This document shows, one piece after another, positions 1 through 11,371 of a stretch of DNA of 64,000 nt. The stretch is from Chlorocebus sabaeus (lineage: Eukaryota; Chordata; Mammalia; Primates; Cercopithecidae). The position numbers and the translations under genes are program-made. The stretch's first letter is position 1; the number at the start of each line of letters is the position of its first letter. A model generated the notes under the pieces. That model was not told where the DNA came from. It saw only the letters and a list, made by a program, of their open reading frames with translations, and made no database searches. The DNA lies in NCBI RefSeq assembly GCF_047675955.1, contig NC_132925.1:18872688-18936687 (forward strand), in the 5' to 3' direction.

Positions 1-1085
1 GGCGTTTTTTGCACTTCCTACTTTGTCAATAAAGTATGAAACACATAATAGAATTAGCTATTTTCATGGATAAAAACAATTAGGGTGTACAATGTGACAG
101 AGGTTCAGTTTGATTTTACATATTTGTCCCAACCTCTATCACAAGAGATATATCTCAAGTACGCAACTAAAGCTTTGTTCACAATTAGTATTTCCTGTCA
201 CTGGTTGGTAAAAACTAATAGGATAGCTATGAGCAAATGAATAAAAATATAGTTGAGAGAATACAGCGAATGATGGTGTAGGTGGTTTATATGGGCAGAA
301 AAAAACACTGACTTTGAGAAAAATCCAGATGGATGTTTTTGCTTAACATTAATTCACATAGTGCTTAATATTGTTTGATATCATCGTTTACTATTTTGAT
401 ACCATCTAGGCCTCGGTTACTTTTTTTTTTTTTTTTTTGCGGGGGCATTTCGATGTTGTTTTGTGAATTTCTCCAAGGAGCAGTTTATAAGAAAAGCTAT
501 AAGACTAATGAATATAAACTTCCTCCAGTGATGTGAGCAGATAGAAACTGTGGGAAACAGACCTATAAAGAATGCAGTGCTGGTTAAATTGAGCCCAGAC
601 TCTCCTCCACCCCCAATGCTTAGAGCTAAAGAATTCAAGGGACACATAAATGTATTGAAGCAATTTGGTTTAGAATTCTACAATATGCTCAATAACTAAT
701 ATTCATTATCTGCTATGTAAAAAGCATATTATTAGGCACTGAGTTTAAAAGCAAATATGAGCAAAATATGGCCCTGTAAATAATCTAGACTCAAATTATA
801 ATCTAGACTCAAAATCTAGTTTATAATGTAGGCGTTAAATTAATAATATCATGAAGTGACCTAAGAGAAGCTCAAATAATGAGCTACAAGATTCACAGGA
901 AAACATGGCATTTCCAGTGGTTTGATCTAGGGACATGAGATTTTGGTTGTGCCTTGAGGTTGGATTGGATTTAATAGGTGAACACAGAAAGGAAGACAAA
1001 GTGGGGGAAAATCTCAATAGAGCGAATGACACTTGTTTGCATCTAAAATCTCTCTTTGATTTGCTTTTGACTATCACTGCCACTG
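1..1085. other. Unique AT-rich sequence, no gene seen
   Basis: AT-rich DNA with many stops in all frames and no repeat family recognised. It contains an 18-base T run at 421-438 and a short direct repeat at 781-815. Small open frames here show no recognisable motif and two of them overlap simple sequence or run antisense to each other. Confidence 0.6.
781..815. repeat. Short tandem repeat, 18-bp period
   Basis: The 15-mer taatctagactcaaa occurs at 781-795 and again at 799-813, giving just under two units of an 18-bp period. This looks like a local replication-slippage duplication. Confidence 0.85.
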
Positions 1086-1089
1086 TATT

Positions 1090-1286
1090 CATCAATACCC
1101 TAGTTACTTCTTACCTGTTCTATGGTAACTGCCTCCTTATCAAGTCTCATTGTCTTACCTCTTCTAATTTATCCTTGGAAATATATTGCCACAAATGTTA
1201 TTCTACTACTAAAACACATTCAATAGCTTCTCATTGTATTGATCAAGTTCATTTACAAGGTCCTCCATAGTTTGGCCCAATTCTAC
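1090..1286 (+). mobile_element. L2 LINE fragment, sense
   Basis: The segment with aatagcttctcattgtattg followed by a block ending in ggtcctccatagtttggccc resembles the part of L2 upstream of its 3' end, where similar short blocks describe shortening of the insert. It is very diverged. A MER5A follows directly and L2 3' sequence resumes near 1700, so the two L2 pieces may be one copy. Confidence 0.55.
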
Positions 1287-1494
1287 CAGTGGTGATTTTG
1301 TACCCTGGAGAACATTAACAATGCAACATCTGGAGACATTTTCAATCGTCACAACTCAGGGGAGGGTGCTCCCTGAATCCAACAGGAGAGGTCAGAGATG
1401 CTGTTAGATATTCTGTAAAGCACAGAATAGCCTCCCCTCACAACAAGGAATTATCTGGCCCAAATGTCAATAGTGCTTAGGTTAAGAAACCTTG
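1287..1494 (+). mobile_element. MER5A (hAT-Charlie nonautonomous DNA transposon)
   Basis: The order of blocks matches MER5A: a cagtggt-like start, tctggagacattttcaatcg, a tail with aaggaattatctggcccaaa and tgtcaatagtgc, and an end in gaaaccttg. There is a small deletion after the left end compared with the better copy at 23466. The position inside L2 suggests insertion into it. Confidence 0.85.
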
Positions 1495-1699
1495 GTTTAT
1501 ATAACAATTCAATTGTGTAATTATAACAACAAATACAACAGATTTTGGAAGAGACCACTGATTCTTAACAAACATAAAATTTAACTAGTGTCTATATAAT
1601 CCTATGGGTAGGCAGGAGAATAATCTATTAGCTATAAGCATTTAGCATGTCCTACATGTTAGCTAATACATTTATACAGGCATGTAGTGCCCTGTTTAA
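1495..1699. other. Unassigned sequence between L2 pieces
   Basis: About 200 bases of AT-rich sequence between MER5A and the downstream L2 3' part. It may be a further diverged portion of the L2, but no block could be matched with confidence. Confidence 0.4.
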
Positions 1700-2110
1700 C
1701 CTTGCGTGTTGTTTTAGTGGGTGTTAATTAAGGCAGCTTTTACTTAACTTGTATTTTCCTGAACAAACTACCTATCTTTCTGTTGCTGGACATTTGCATA
1801 TCCCTTTGCTGTTCTTCTACCTGGCAAACTTACGCTTATCTTTCAAGCCTCAGCTTAAATATCACATTCAAGGGGAAACCTGCCCCCACTGTTTATGCAA
1901 TCATTTGGTCTAACCATTTCTTAATACCTCACCTACAATATAATTCACAGAATTGTAATTATCTACGATGTATGTTTCTTCTATAGTTAGAGCAAACTCT
2001 TTGAAGAAAGGGTTCATGTTTTCATCTTTGCATCCCCACTAATTATCATAGTATCTGGCACATAAATAAGCAACCAATATATGTTGACTTAGTAAATAAA
2101 TGGGGAGGGA
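1700..2110 (+). mobile_element. L2 LINE 3' end, sense
   Basis: The segment has the L2 3' end order: a tcaagcctcagcttaaatatc block, then agcaaactctttgaagaaag, a catccccacta block, then tggcacataaataag and an ataaatg end. The element is ancient, and single-base differences are frequent throughout. Confidence 0.75.
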
Positions 2111-2879
2111 TGAAAAAATGATATGTATCCTAGAGACAGGGAATAGTCTGTTTTGGATGTAAAGGAAGGCATGAATAAAAGAATAGTAAAAGATCAGACT
2201 GCAAAGATATTTGTGAGTTAGATTATTGAATGCTTTCAAAGCCTGGACTTAGTAGTTTATTTAGGAGGATTTAGAGAAAACAGAATGTGTTTTCCTATTA
2301 AGAGGTGACATAAAGTGACATGGTAGAAATATTAATCTGGTGAAGGTATTAGAAAGTATTTGGTAATTACAAAGCATTTAGTCATTTAATAAAAATGTAT
2401 ATGGGCTTATATAAATATTGTGGTTTTTAGTGCTGAAGAGAGCATGTGAACTCAGTCTGAGGTCACTCCCAAGCCTGGAAGAGAATGAGAAGGAGGCAGT
2501 AGAATATCATTATAATCATACTACTTGTCCCAGGGGACCCATGTATTCTACTGAAGAGTGGGAGTAGTTCAAAATGGAGAAATGGGGAAACCCTGACAAA
2601 GAGTCTGGATAATCATTAGAACTGATTAAAGTCAGGCTGCCCTAGATTGAAGAGTGTGTGCCTCTGCTCACAGGTATGCCTTTTTTTTTTTTTTTTTTTG
2701 GTACATTCCATGGTGGGCATTGCTATTTGTATCTAGGTTATCTTAGAAGAATCTGGTAGCTCTTGTTTCTGCCCACTCAACTTTGCCATCTTCCTTTTCA
2801 TAGCTGCAATATTTCCTTTCCTTTGGCAGATTCCTCTCTTCTTTACATGGTCCTGGTATACATATTGATCATTGCATTC
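2111..2879. other. Unique sequence with T19 tract
   Basis: No gene or clear repeat. A 19-base T run occupies 2681-2699, and no retroposed body was recognised next to it. The 2700-2880 part could belong to the LTR-like segment that follows. Confidence 0.45.
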
Positions 2880-3345
2880 CTATCCTCTACCTTTCCAGGC
2901 ACATAGTTGAACACATGAATCAGGCAGAGCCAATCGCGGTACCACATCCATTAGAATAGTTATTATTGACAGGAGTGTACATATCAACTAAACAAGGCCA
3001 ATCAGAATTATTCCCCCAAACTTTACAGTGGGAGGTAGATAGGAATGACTTTCTCATGATTAGCATGCAACCTGTAAGAATGTGGATGTGAATTGTCAGT
3101 GACCATCATTTCATGCATAGAGTGAGACTGTATAGAGTAGAAAATGAAGAAGCCAAATACAAAGAGAAGCAGAGAACGACAGCATTGTGGTATCCCTGAG
3201 GCCCCTGACGGCTTCTCTTCCAAGTTTATGATCTATCTCAGTGTGCTTCCTAACCATATGAGTCAACTCGTTTCTCTTTTCCTTTCCATTAATTTTTGTT
3301 GGTTTGTGGTCATATGCAACCAAAGGAATCTTAACTAATAGAATT
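2880..3345 (+). mobile_element. Unassigned LTR-like repeat fragment
   Basis: The blocks aaggccaatcagaatta and gaagaagccaaatac, and the ending gcaaccaaaggaatcttaac followed by taatag, resemble an old mammalian LTR-type repeat whose consensus ends in a phrase like gcaaccgaaagagtcctaac. A related segment, sharing the aggccaatgag and gatgaagg blocks, lies at 13305-13610. The family name could not be fixed from memory. Confidence 0.35.
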
Positions 3346-4804
3346 ACCCCTTACCTAAGGGTATAATAATGCAGGGGAGCAGGCATCTAGCAGTAGTCTG
3401 GGATCTGAAATATCAGCTTTTATGCTATGCAAAAATTTCCCTCACTATCCATTGGTGACGCAAAGTTAGGAATAATTCACCTTGGTTCTCTACCATCTCT
3501 AAATTTCCTCTCAAAATCTAGCAAAATTATTAAAAATCTAAAAATGAAAGCTTTAAATTCTAATAGCAAAAGAGTTCAAATCATTTAAAATATGAAGAGA
3601 CTTTTTATCTTCCTTTATATTACCTCATCTGTGACCCAGAGTGTGCATACATCCTAATGTAGTCTCCCCATTAGGTCCAGATGTGGCTTCCCTTATTGAG
3701 ACACTTAACCACAAAGGCAGCTTTTCTCCCAGTATCCCCACTCCCCAATTGACAATGATGAATAAAAAGGACAGGATAACAGCACTACCCACTCTGATTT
3801 GGGGAGGGGGAGAGGGAGAAGGGAGACAGCCAGTGGTCATTAGGCTGTGGAAGTTTTGAAATCCAACTGAGTAGACATTGGGAGTAGACTCTGGAATGAG
3901 ACAGCTTCCTTAATTCTTTAGGCTGTGATTCTGTTTATAGGACGCATCTCTTTTTCTATAGATATTTATAGGATATATCCTTTTCCTCTTTCTTCTTCAG
4001 TGAATCTGAAGTGGATATTGGAAGTATATGCCTCCCTTGGGTGCTGAATAGCTTTCTTGGACTATTCACATGAAAACAGCTTGGAGGTTCAAGTCTTATT
4101 TTCAATCAAATGCTTTTTTGGTCAACGTTCCGTATCTTTGGCAATGCAATCTATCAAGAGTAGGCTTTTTGATCTGTATATCGCAAGTAAATTTTATGTA
4201 CCAGTAATCACACTAAAAGCTCCTTTCAAAATAGGATTTTCAGATCTGCTTTTTCTGTGCTTCTTCATACACGTGCCTTGCTTTCTTGAGGCTATCTTGG
4301 GGCTACTGAGCTTAAGCGGGAAGATTATACCCTTAATCTGAATTTGCCTAGAAGCACTTGAATGAACTAAAAGTTTTTCTTGGGTATTTGTCACTTAAAG
4401 CCTTTTTAGTCCTGTTTCTTACTTTTGAGGTATAGAAGCAGTTGACTTTCCAACTTGAAAGTCCCTGAATTTCTGGTCTTTCCCTACAAATTCTCTTCCA
4501 GTCTGCTTTCCCACGGTCAGTTCTTTCTGAGTTTATTTAAGAGCCACCAATGCACAGTACTAAAGTTCTATTTTCTACCCTTGTCTCTAAACTCCTGGCT
4601 CAATACCCATATGAGCTGACTTCCAAGTCACTGCATGTGATGGTTTTGTCAAATATTTCACCACTGCAAAACACATCTCATTGTCATTTCAGCTGTTGAT
4701 ATCAGTTTCCTTGCTGCTCATTACCCACTAAGCAAATTCTTATGTTTTAGGTTGTTTTTATAGCAACACCTCACATTCAGGTACTACTTATCTTATTAGG
4801 ATAA
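3346..4804. other. Unique sequence, no gene seen
   Basis: AT-rich sequence with short open frames on both strands. None has recognisable protein motifs, and no repeat family was recognised. A short G-rich stretch at about 3799-3825 (ggggagggggagagggagaa) is the only compositional feature. Confidence 0.5.
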
Positions 4805-5180
4805 TTAATGCTATCTGCCACAACAGACATTCTGAAATCTCAGCGCTTACACAACAAAGCTTTGATCTCATTCACATTGCATGCTCAGAGGAGTTGGTGG
4901 ACATGATGATCCACGCAGTTACTCAGGAAACCAGGCTAATGGAGCTACACCACTGGGAACACTTGGCATTTGAGGTCTCCCTGGCACAGGAAGGGAAGGA
5001 TGAGGTTACACGTTAATTTCCAACTCCTGGAGTTATAAATAAATATCTTTTCTATTCATGGACTATTTGCCTTAACTAGTCACCGGGCTGTAACCTAATT
5101 GCAAGAGAGGTTGGGAAACACAAGGAGCATATGAAATAGTGGGTGAGTCCTGTTTCTGTCCCTGGAACCTACTGTGGGAA
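4805..5180 (-). mobile_element. Possible old LTR or DNA-repeat fragment, unassigned
   Basis: The blocks tctcagcgcttacacaacaa, catgatgatccacgcagtta, and later gggctgtaacctaattgc with ggttgggaaacacaagg follow the order of a mammalian repeat with phrases such as cagtggcttaacacaacaaa and ggctgggaaatgtag. Similarity is weak and the family was not identified. Confidence 0.35.
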
Positions 5181-6134
5181 TACAAAAATGTAAGAAGAAG
5201 ACTAGGCATTAGTCAGGAATATCCTGGAAGAAAAGTATCAGGTAGTAATTAGTTATGTTCAACAAACATTTCCAGCTCTTTTCCCCAGCATGCTGTACTT
5301 CTCTATTTTCTGGAGATGGATTGGTCGTGTGCTTAGGTCATTCATTACTTTGGGCAATGAAATGTAAACAGAATGAAATGTATTTCTTCCAGGTGGACTC
5401 CCTAAGCAATTTGTTGAGTACTATCTTTCCATCTGCCTCAATGACCAGTGGTGTTCCACATAGAGGTTGCTGCATTAGCCTGGGGACATAAGTGAGCATG
5501 ACAGGAAGCAGAAACTCAGCCAAATCACACAGACATGTAGTAAGAATGTGAAATAAATTCCAGTTTCAAGTCTCTGGGATGTACATGACTGTTTATCAGC
5601 AAAATAGATTTAATTCCACTGTCACTGATATTACATGTTTTCATCTTTGTTTCTTTAATACTAGGGACTCAACAAATGACTGTTGAAGGGATTTTTAAGT
5701 GACTCCTCTACTTGCTTTACTATTTCTCTTGTGTACCTTGGTATCTCTTATTAGCAACAATGTTCCCAAGCAATATAAACAAATTTTCTAATAGTTCCCT
5801 GGATAGAATTCAAGCCAGTAGGCATGCACAACCTGGAGCTATAATGAAAAATATGAGCAGGGCCACCCATGGCTCCTCTTAACCTTACTTTCAAAGCATC
5901 ATTTCTGTCTGCAAGTGAATTTTAGCAGAATGTCCTTCAAATACAAACCCATTCATTACTTCTCTTTCTTTCTCATTTTCTCTCTCCTCTCTTTCTTGCC
6001 TCAAGATTATCCTTCCTTCATTTTTTTGGGAGGAAAATTATTTCTTCATTATAACAGCACAATGCATATTATTCTTAGGAAATATGAAGTGGCTTGATTG
6101 TACATTTGGATTTAATTATAGATAGAATTATAAT
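5181..6134. other. Unique sequence, no gene seen
   Basis: No coding or RNA gene. A phrase near 5665-5690 (gggactcaacaaatgactg) is reminiscent of the end of L2 or MIR elements but is too short to call. Confidence 0.45.
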
Positions 6135-6315
6135 GGAAAATTCACCAGGCTTGAATTCAGGAAATCTAGGTTTAAATTCTGTCTCTGCTACTTACTAGCT
6201 GTGGAAATTTAGTTAATTTATTCATCTGCAAAATGGGGCTAATAGATGCTGGGTCTTTCACAGTATTGTTATGAAAATAAAAATATAGTGAAGATAAAAT
6301 ATGATGGTTGTAATG
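6135..6315 (+). mobile_element. MIR SINE, sense
   Basis: MIR core order is visible: taggtttaaattctgtctct, gctacttactagctgtgg, then tcatctgcaaaatggggcta and a tattgttatgaaaataaa tail region. It is strongly diverged, as expected for this mammal-wide SINE. Confidence 0.85.
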
Positions 6316-7744
6316 GCTCTTTTAATATCACCATAAATACCAGAGGTACTGTTAGTAGAGAACACTTTTTTTTTCTATAATTTCTGCTTGTTTTTATTAA
6401 GTGCTTTTGAATTTGAGGAAACCCATGAGACAGACTTATCTGATTTCTAACTATGTTGGTTCTCTACACTTGTCTGCTCTGTACAGGAGTTTAAGCACAA
6501 TCATCTAGGAAGACGGTTGATTAAGGTGACATTTTTTAAGAACAGACTTTTACCTACCAATCTGGGGTAAAAAACATATTGACTGAAATTTAAATATGGA
6601 ATTTACTCAATCCAGAGAGATTTCAGCTTTTGAACTTTATACAGCAACAAAAAGATAAAATGGAAAGGATTGAATCTGTTTAAACAGATAACAAGTGAAA
6701 TCATGTTTACCAATAATTTTGATATTTACTTTCAATTCTTCTGACTAGGGAACTGGCAAAACTTGTAGACAGGTGTGCTTGAAAGAACTGTGACTAATAG
6801 TTCCTTCCTGTTGCTTTCCTGGTTCTCTTCTCTTTTGTTGTACCATTTTGAATCATCCAATGACTTTTGTGATCTTTGCTGTTGATGACCCACCAGTGTA
6901 CCAAATGGGTTTTTGTTGTTTTGATTTGGTTTGCTTTTTTTTTTTTTTTTTGGCAATTTCAAGGAATTTTCAGTCTTTACAAAATTTTCTCAGATATGTT
7001 AGAGTTCTTGTGTATGGTTATTTTTAAAGAACTAAGCATTGCTGTTCTTAATTTCATATAATTCAAGGCGGATAGGTCAGATCACTTCTTTTGCCTCCTC
7101 AATCATTTTCAACTCTTCTATATCTTGTTTTCTGCCAGACAGGCTGATTCACATGGACCACATCACAGGTTCCCACACTCTTTTCTTTCCTACGAGTTTG
7201 GCCAGTTTGCCAGTGGGGAGCCCTGGCAGTAGATTGGAGGGAAGGGGAGTGAGGCCCTGGCACCCCTGCTGCAAGGTCTCTTCCTGCTGGCTGTGTCTCT
7301 CCAAAAGAATATTGATTTCCGTAAGACAGTACGCATGACTGTGGATTCCTGTACTATGTCTGCCCCTCTTAATAGCTTAGGTATTAGGCCATTACAAATC
7401 CTTGGATGTATGGTTCCCATAATCAACATATTTGCAAATAGTCTCTTTGTAAATAAACCCTTATGAAATTATTCTATTTTGAACTACACCATCTGTTTTC
7501 TCTTGAGATGGTAATTCAGTGGATGTCTCTGTTTGGATCTACTCTCCATGTTCCTACTTTGTCTTTTATTGTTGCTGTTGTTGTTGGCACTTTATGGGTA
7601 TATGATGTCTGCTATGCATGCCTTTTCTGTGTAGTTTTTCTATTTAGCATTATGTGTCTTTGTGTTCTCCGCCTTTATGTTCTCTGCCAAATGAGCGCTG
7701 TCATTTTCACATTTGTAATGTGTTTCTTTTTTCCTTTTATTTTA
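6316..7744. other. Unique sequence with T17 tract
   Basis: No gene recognised. A 17-base T run lies at 6935-6951. The 7140-7300 part is somewhat more GC-rich (for example gtggggagccctggcag) but has no long open frame, splice-bounded exon or repeat signature that I could support. Confidence 0.45.
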
Positions 7745-8778
7745 AAATAGTAAAAAACCTACAAAGAATTAGCAAAGCTAGATTTGAGAGCTTTCTGATT
7801 CTGAACTATTTGAGCTAAGCTGTTAATAAGAAGCCTCATAACTTGAAATACCTTAGTGAGTATTTTATACAAATAAGTAGTTTTCTGTATAACCACAGTA
7901 ACATTATCAAATCAAGAAATTAAGAAGGATTCATTATTATTACCTAAATCACAAATATCATTCAACATTTTGCCAATTATCCCAATAATTTCCTTAAAAA
8001 TAATTTAGTCCAAGATCACGTGTTACAGTCAGTTGTTGTGTTTCTATTGTCTTCTTTATCAGGAACAGTCCTCAGTCTCTTTTTATCACATTAGTCACCA
8101 AATCTGATTTATCTAATGTTTCCTTATTATTAGATTCAAGTTGTGCTTCTCCTAGGGCTGGAATACCACAGTAATGATTTTGTGTTCTTCTTATTGCATC
8201 CAATTAGATGGCACATGCTTTCAATTTGTCCCATTACTGATGATGTTAACCTTAATAATTTGTTTAGGTGGTGTCTGCCAGATTTCTCCACTGTACAGTC
8301 ACTCTTTTCTTCCTTATATTTAATAAGCATTTTGTGAATAGTTGAGCCTATGCAATATTTCATTTCTCATCAAACTTACATTTGGTAATTTTAGTATCTG
8401 TTGACACTTTTTGGCTGAATTAATTATTACTATGATGGTTGCCAGCTAGTTATCTTATAATGTAACCATTTCTTCTGCATTTATTAGTTGTCATTCTACT
8501 GCAATAATTTATTCTTTCCAATTTATTTTTTGACTTATTTATTCATATCAGTGTGGAGGTATAACTTCCTGTTTTATTCAGTAGGTTATTACTCATTCTG
8601 ATGCTTGGATTGTCCCAGATTCACCAGTGGGAGCTATTCCAATGGCTTTCATAATTGACCATTTCCTTGATATATTAGATAAAACATTCAGACTCATCTT
8701 TCATTTTTCCTGCTGTCACCCTGAAGTTAGCCATTTCTCTGAGGGGCACTGGTTCCTTTTAGTAAAGAATTGTTTTTA

Positions 8779-9078
8779 GGGCCGGGCGCGGTGGCTCAAG
8801 CCTGTAATCCCAGCACTTTGGGAGGCCGAGACGGGCGGATCACGAGGTCAGGAGATCAAGACCATCCTGGCTAACCCGGTGAAACCCCGTCTCCAGTAAA
8901 AAATACAAAAAAATAGCCGGGCGAGGTGGCGGGCGCCTGTAGTCCCAGCTACTCGGGAGGCTGAGGCGGGAGAATGGCGTAAACCCGGGAGGCGGAGCTT
9001 GCAGTGAGCCAAGATCCGGCCACTGCACTCCAGCCTGGGCGACAGAGCGAGACTCCGTCTCAAAAAAAAAAAAAAGAA
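8779..9078 (+). mobile_element. AluY of Old World monkey type (AluYR-like), full length
   Basis: A full-length dimeric Alu with an A-rich tail. It is flanked by a perfect 15-bp TSD, aaagaattgttttta, at 8764-8778 and 9079-9093. The sequence carries gccgagacgggcgg, gaatggcgtaaacccggg and gatccggccactgcactcc, variants that I associate with cercopithecoid AluYR subfamilies. Low divergence and a clean TSD indicate a young insertion. This is the best single clue to the host group. Confidence 0.93.
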
Positions 9079-9219
9079 AAAGAATTGTTTTTAGAAATCA
9101 AGATCTGGCACCGGTATGCTCACTGGTTTTGAAGTGTTATTGTATCCAGAGTCTGTCAATGGATAGAGCTAGGTAATATATGTAGGCATGTGTTTTATAT
9201 ACAGGCATATATTCACCAG

Positions 9220-9718
9220 TACATTAACTATCTATTGGAAGATAAAGAACTACCTCAAAACTTAGTGGTGCTTAAAACAATGGACATTAATTACTTCGTA
9301 GTTTTATCCAGAATTTAGGGGGCATGGTTCTGGCTCCATGACTATCATAAAGTTTCAGTCAAGATGCGGCCTAAGGCTTCACTGAGGCTGGGGGATCCAC
9401 TTTCAAGGCGGCTCACTCACATGTCCGAAGAGTTAGGGCTGGTTATTGGTTAGAGGCCTCATTTCCTCATGTCATTACCTCTCCATAGAGCTGCTTGAGT
9501 GTCTCTAACATGGTGTCTGGTTTCTCCCAGAGGGATAGCCAGGAAGAAGCCAGAATGGCTTTTATGACCTGGTCTCGAAGTCTCACTTTGTCATTTTCAC
9601 AGTATACTATTGCTTACACAGGCCAACCCTGTTTAGTATGGGAGGTGTCTACACGGAGGTATGAATACGTTGAGGCAAGAAAAATTGGGGACCATTTTAG
9701 AGACAGGCTACCACAACA
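9220..9718 (-). mobile_element. MLT1-type MaLR LTR, antisense
   Basis: Block order matches the reverse complement of an older MLT1 LTR: tatctattgg, aaaacttagtggtgcttaaa, a region rich in ggctcactcacatgtccg, then ctctccatagagctgcttg, ggaggtatgaatacg and gaggcaagaaaaattggg, ending in ggctaccacaaca. It interrupts the L1M 3' end. No clean 5-bp TSD was found. Confidence 0.7.
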
Positions 9719-9895
9719 TCTATATTTATTTCTTTATCTCTTTTGATATCATTCTATCTATGCACTTATCTATCAATTGATAAAAACTATGAGTTCATAT
9801 CAATACCTTGAAATCCAATCCAACACCACAGGATTCATTCCAGTTTTTTCTTTTTTCATGACAATGAGAAAGCTGATTCCCATTATGCTCATATA

Positions 9896-10130
9896 CAGGT
9901 TGAATATCTCTTATTGAAAATGCCTGGGACCAGAAGTGTTTCAGATTTCAGATTTTTTGGGATTGTGAAATATTTGCATTATACTTACTAGGTGAGCATC
10001 TGAAGTCTGAAAATTCAAAATCTGAACTCCTCTAATGAGCATTTCTTTTGGGCATCATGTTGGCACTAAAAACTTTAGAATTCTGGAGCATTTTAGATTT
10101 CTTACTTTTGGATTTGGGGTGCTCAACCTG
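9896..10130. mobile_element. Tigger-type DNA transposon (probably Tigger7-derived)
   Basis: The left end caggttgaatatctcttatt and the right end gggtgctcaacctg form the terminal inverted repeats, and the body carries gcctgggaccagaagtgttt. A TA dinucleotide flanks each side (9894-9895 and 10131-10132), as expected for pogo/Tigger insertion. At about 235 bp it is an internally deleted, nonautonomous copy. A later Alu inserted just past its right end. Confidence 0.85.
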
Positions 10131-10134
10131 TATT

Positions 10135-10442
10135 TATTTATTTTTTATTTATTTTGAGATGGAATCTTGCTCTGCCAACCAGGCTGGAGTGCAGTGGTGC
10201 AATCTCGGCTCACTGCAAGCTCCGCCTCCCGGGTTCACATCATTCTCATGCCTCAGCCTCCCAAGTAGCTGGGACTACAGGCGCCCGCCACCACGACCGG
10301 TTGATTTTTTGTTTTTTTGGTAGAGAGAGGGTTTCACCATGTTAGCCAGGATGGTCTCAATCTCCTGACCTTGTGATCCACCCGTCTCAACCTCTCAAAG
10401 TCTCAACCTCTCAAATTGCAGGTATTAGCCACCTCACCCGGC
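10135..10442 (-). mobile_element. AluY-like element, antisense, with internal duplication
   Basis: A full-length Alu read on the minus strand, with its T-rich tail at 10135-10155. It is flanked by a 13-bp TSD, ctcaacctgtatt, at 10122-10134 and 10443-10455. Because the target was the Tigger right end, that transposon terminus is now present twice. The 10384-10422 part has a local repeat of tctcaacctctcaaa that replaces normal Alu left-end sequence. Confidence 0.93.
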
Positions 10443-10455
10443 CTCAACCTGTATT

Positions 10456-11050
10456 CTTAATCAGTCTCCTGGTCCTATGCTCAGCTACTGCTACGCCTTC
10501 ACTGGGGCTCTTACCCAGCAGTAGGCCACTGTAGTCTATCTTCCCTCCTACCCCATATGGACTAGTAGCTCACTAAGACCCCACCTAATGGTTTTTGAAT
10601 TGAGTTATTCAGGAATGAAGGCAAGTAGGCATGACTGTTTTTTGTTTTGAATTATGGCAATGGGAAGATTTTATAATACTTAGATTTGGACTAGAGAAAC
10701 CTCTGCCTTTAGTCTAAACTGAAAAATGCTCCTCACATTTATCCAGAGGTCTGAGAACTCTGTCACATTTTCTGTGTAGATGGGTCAGGCACTTATTCCC
10801 TTTGTGAACAATTGCTTATTTAACCTGTCAAGGATATTTTATGTAGGCTACACCTATATCTTCTTACTGCCATTTCCTCCTTTCCCTTCCCTTCATTTTC
10901 CTCTATTTCTTTCTCCTTCACTTCCTACAGCATTCATACACTCCCATTATTTTAGTTGCCTTTGCATAAAACATTACTGAGATTTATTAGCACACTCAAA
11001 GACATTGCTTGTTTTCATAGTAGCATCTAAGTTATTAATTGTATGGTGAT
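10456..11050. other. Unique or very old L1M-derived sequence
   Basis: About 600 bases with no gene. The first 150 bases may continue the L1M 3' end that stops at 9895, but this could not be confirmed. A pyrimidine-rich stretch runs from about 10868 to 10930. Confidence 0.4.
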
Positions 11051-11065
11051 AAAAAATCAAATCTC

Positions 11066-11356
11066 GGCCAGGCATGGTGGCTTACGCCTGTAATCCCAGC
11101 ACTTTGGGAGGCTGAGGCAGGCGGATCACAAGGTGAGGAGTTCTAGACAAGCCTGGCCAATATGGTGAAACCCTGTCTCTACTAAAAATACAAAAATTAT
11201 CCGGGCGTGGTGGTGGGCCTCTGTAGTCCCAGCTACGGGGGAGGCTGAGGCAGAAGAATAGTTTGAACCTGTGAGGCAGAGTTTGCAGTGAGCTGAGATC
11301 ATACCACTGCACTCCAGCCTGGGTGACAGAGTGAGACTCCATCTAAAAAAAAAAAA
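11066..11356 (+). mobile_element. AluS element, sense
   Basis: A full-length dimeric Alu starting ggccaggcatggtggcttac, with an A tail to 11356. It is flanked by a perfect 15-bp TSD, aaaaaatcaaatctc, at 11051-11065 and 11357-11371. Scattered CpG decay and the left-arm sequence fit AluS age. Confidence 0.95.
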
Positions 11357-11371
11357 AAAAAATCAAATCTC

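Larger units (their letters stand above)
7745..9895 (-). mobile_element. L1M-type LINE 3' end, antisense, interrupted
   Basis: This is the 3' untranslated region of a mammalian-age L1 (L1MC/L1MD/L1ME group), read on the minus strand. Diagnostic blocks include ggctggaataccacagtaat, ttgtcccattactgatgatg, ggtggtgtctgccagatttc, ctactgcaataatttattc, and the ctggttccttttagtaaaga block. It is split by the AluYR at 8779 and the MLT1 at 9220. It resumes after 9718 (accacaggattcattccag) and stops at the Tigger element at 9896. A second copy of the same part lies at 51605-52190. Confidence 0.8.

Noticed and set aside
421..438. T tracts at 421, 2681, 6935 and 21188 as tails of antisense retroposed gene copies
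   Set aside because: No gene-derived sequence or TSD could be recognised next to these tracts.
10048..10345. Open frames of 60-110 codons with Trp/Pro-rich Alu peptides (also at 8840-9063, 11082-11342, 26947-27462, 52842-53183, 58921-59470)
   Set aside because: These are translations of Alu sequence on one strand or the other and are found at almost every Alu copy. They are not genes.
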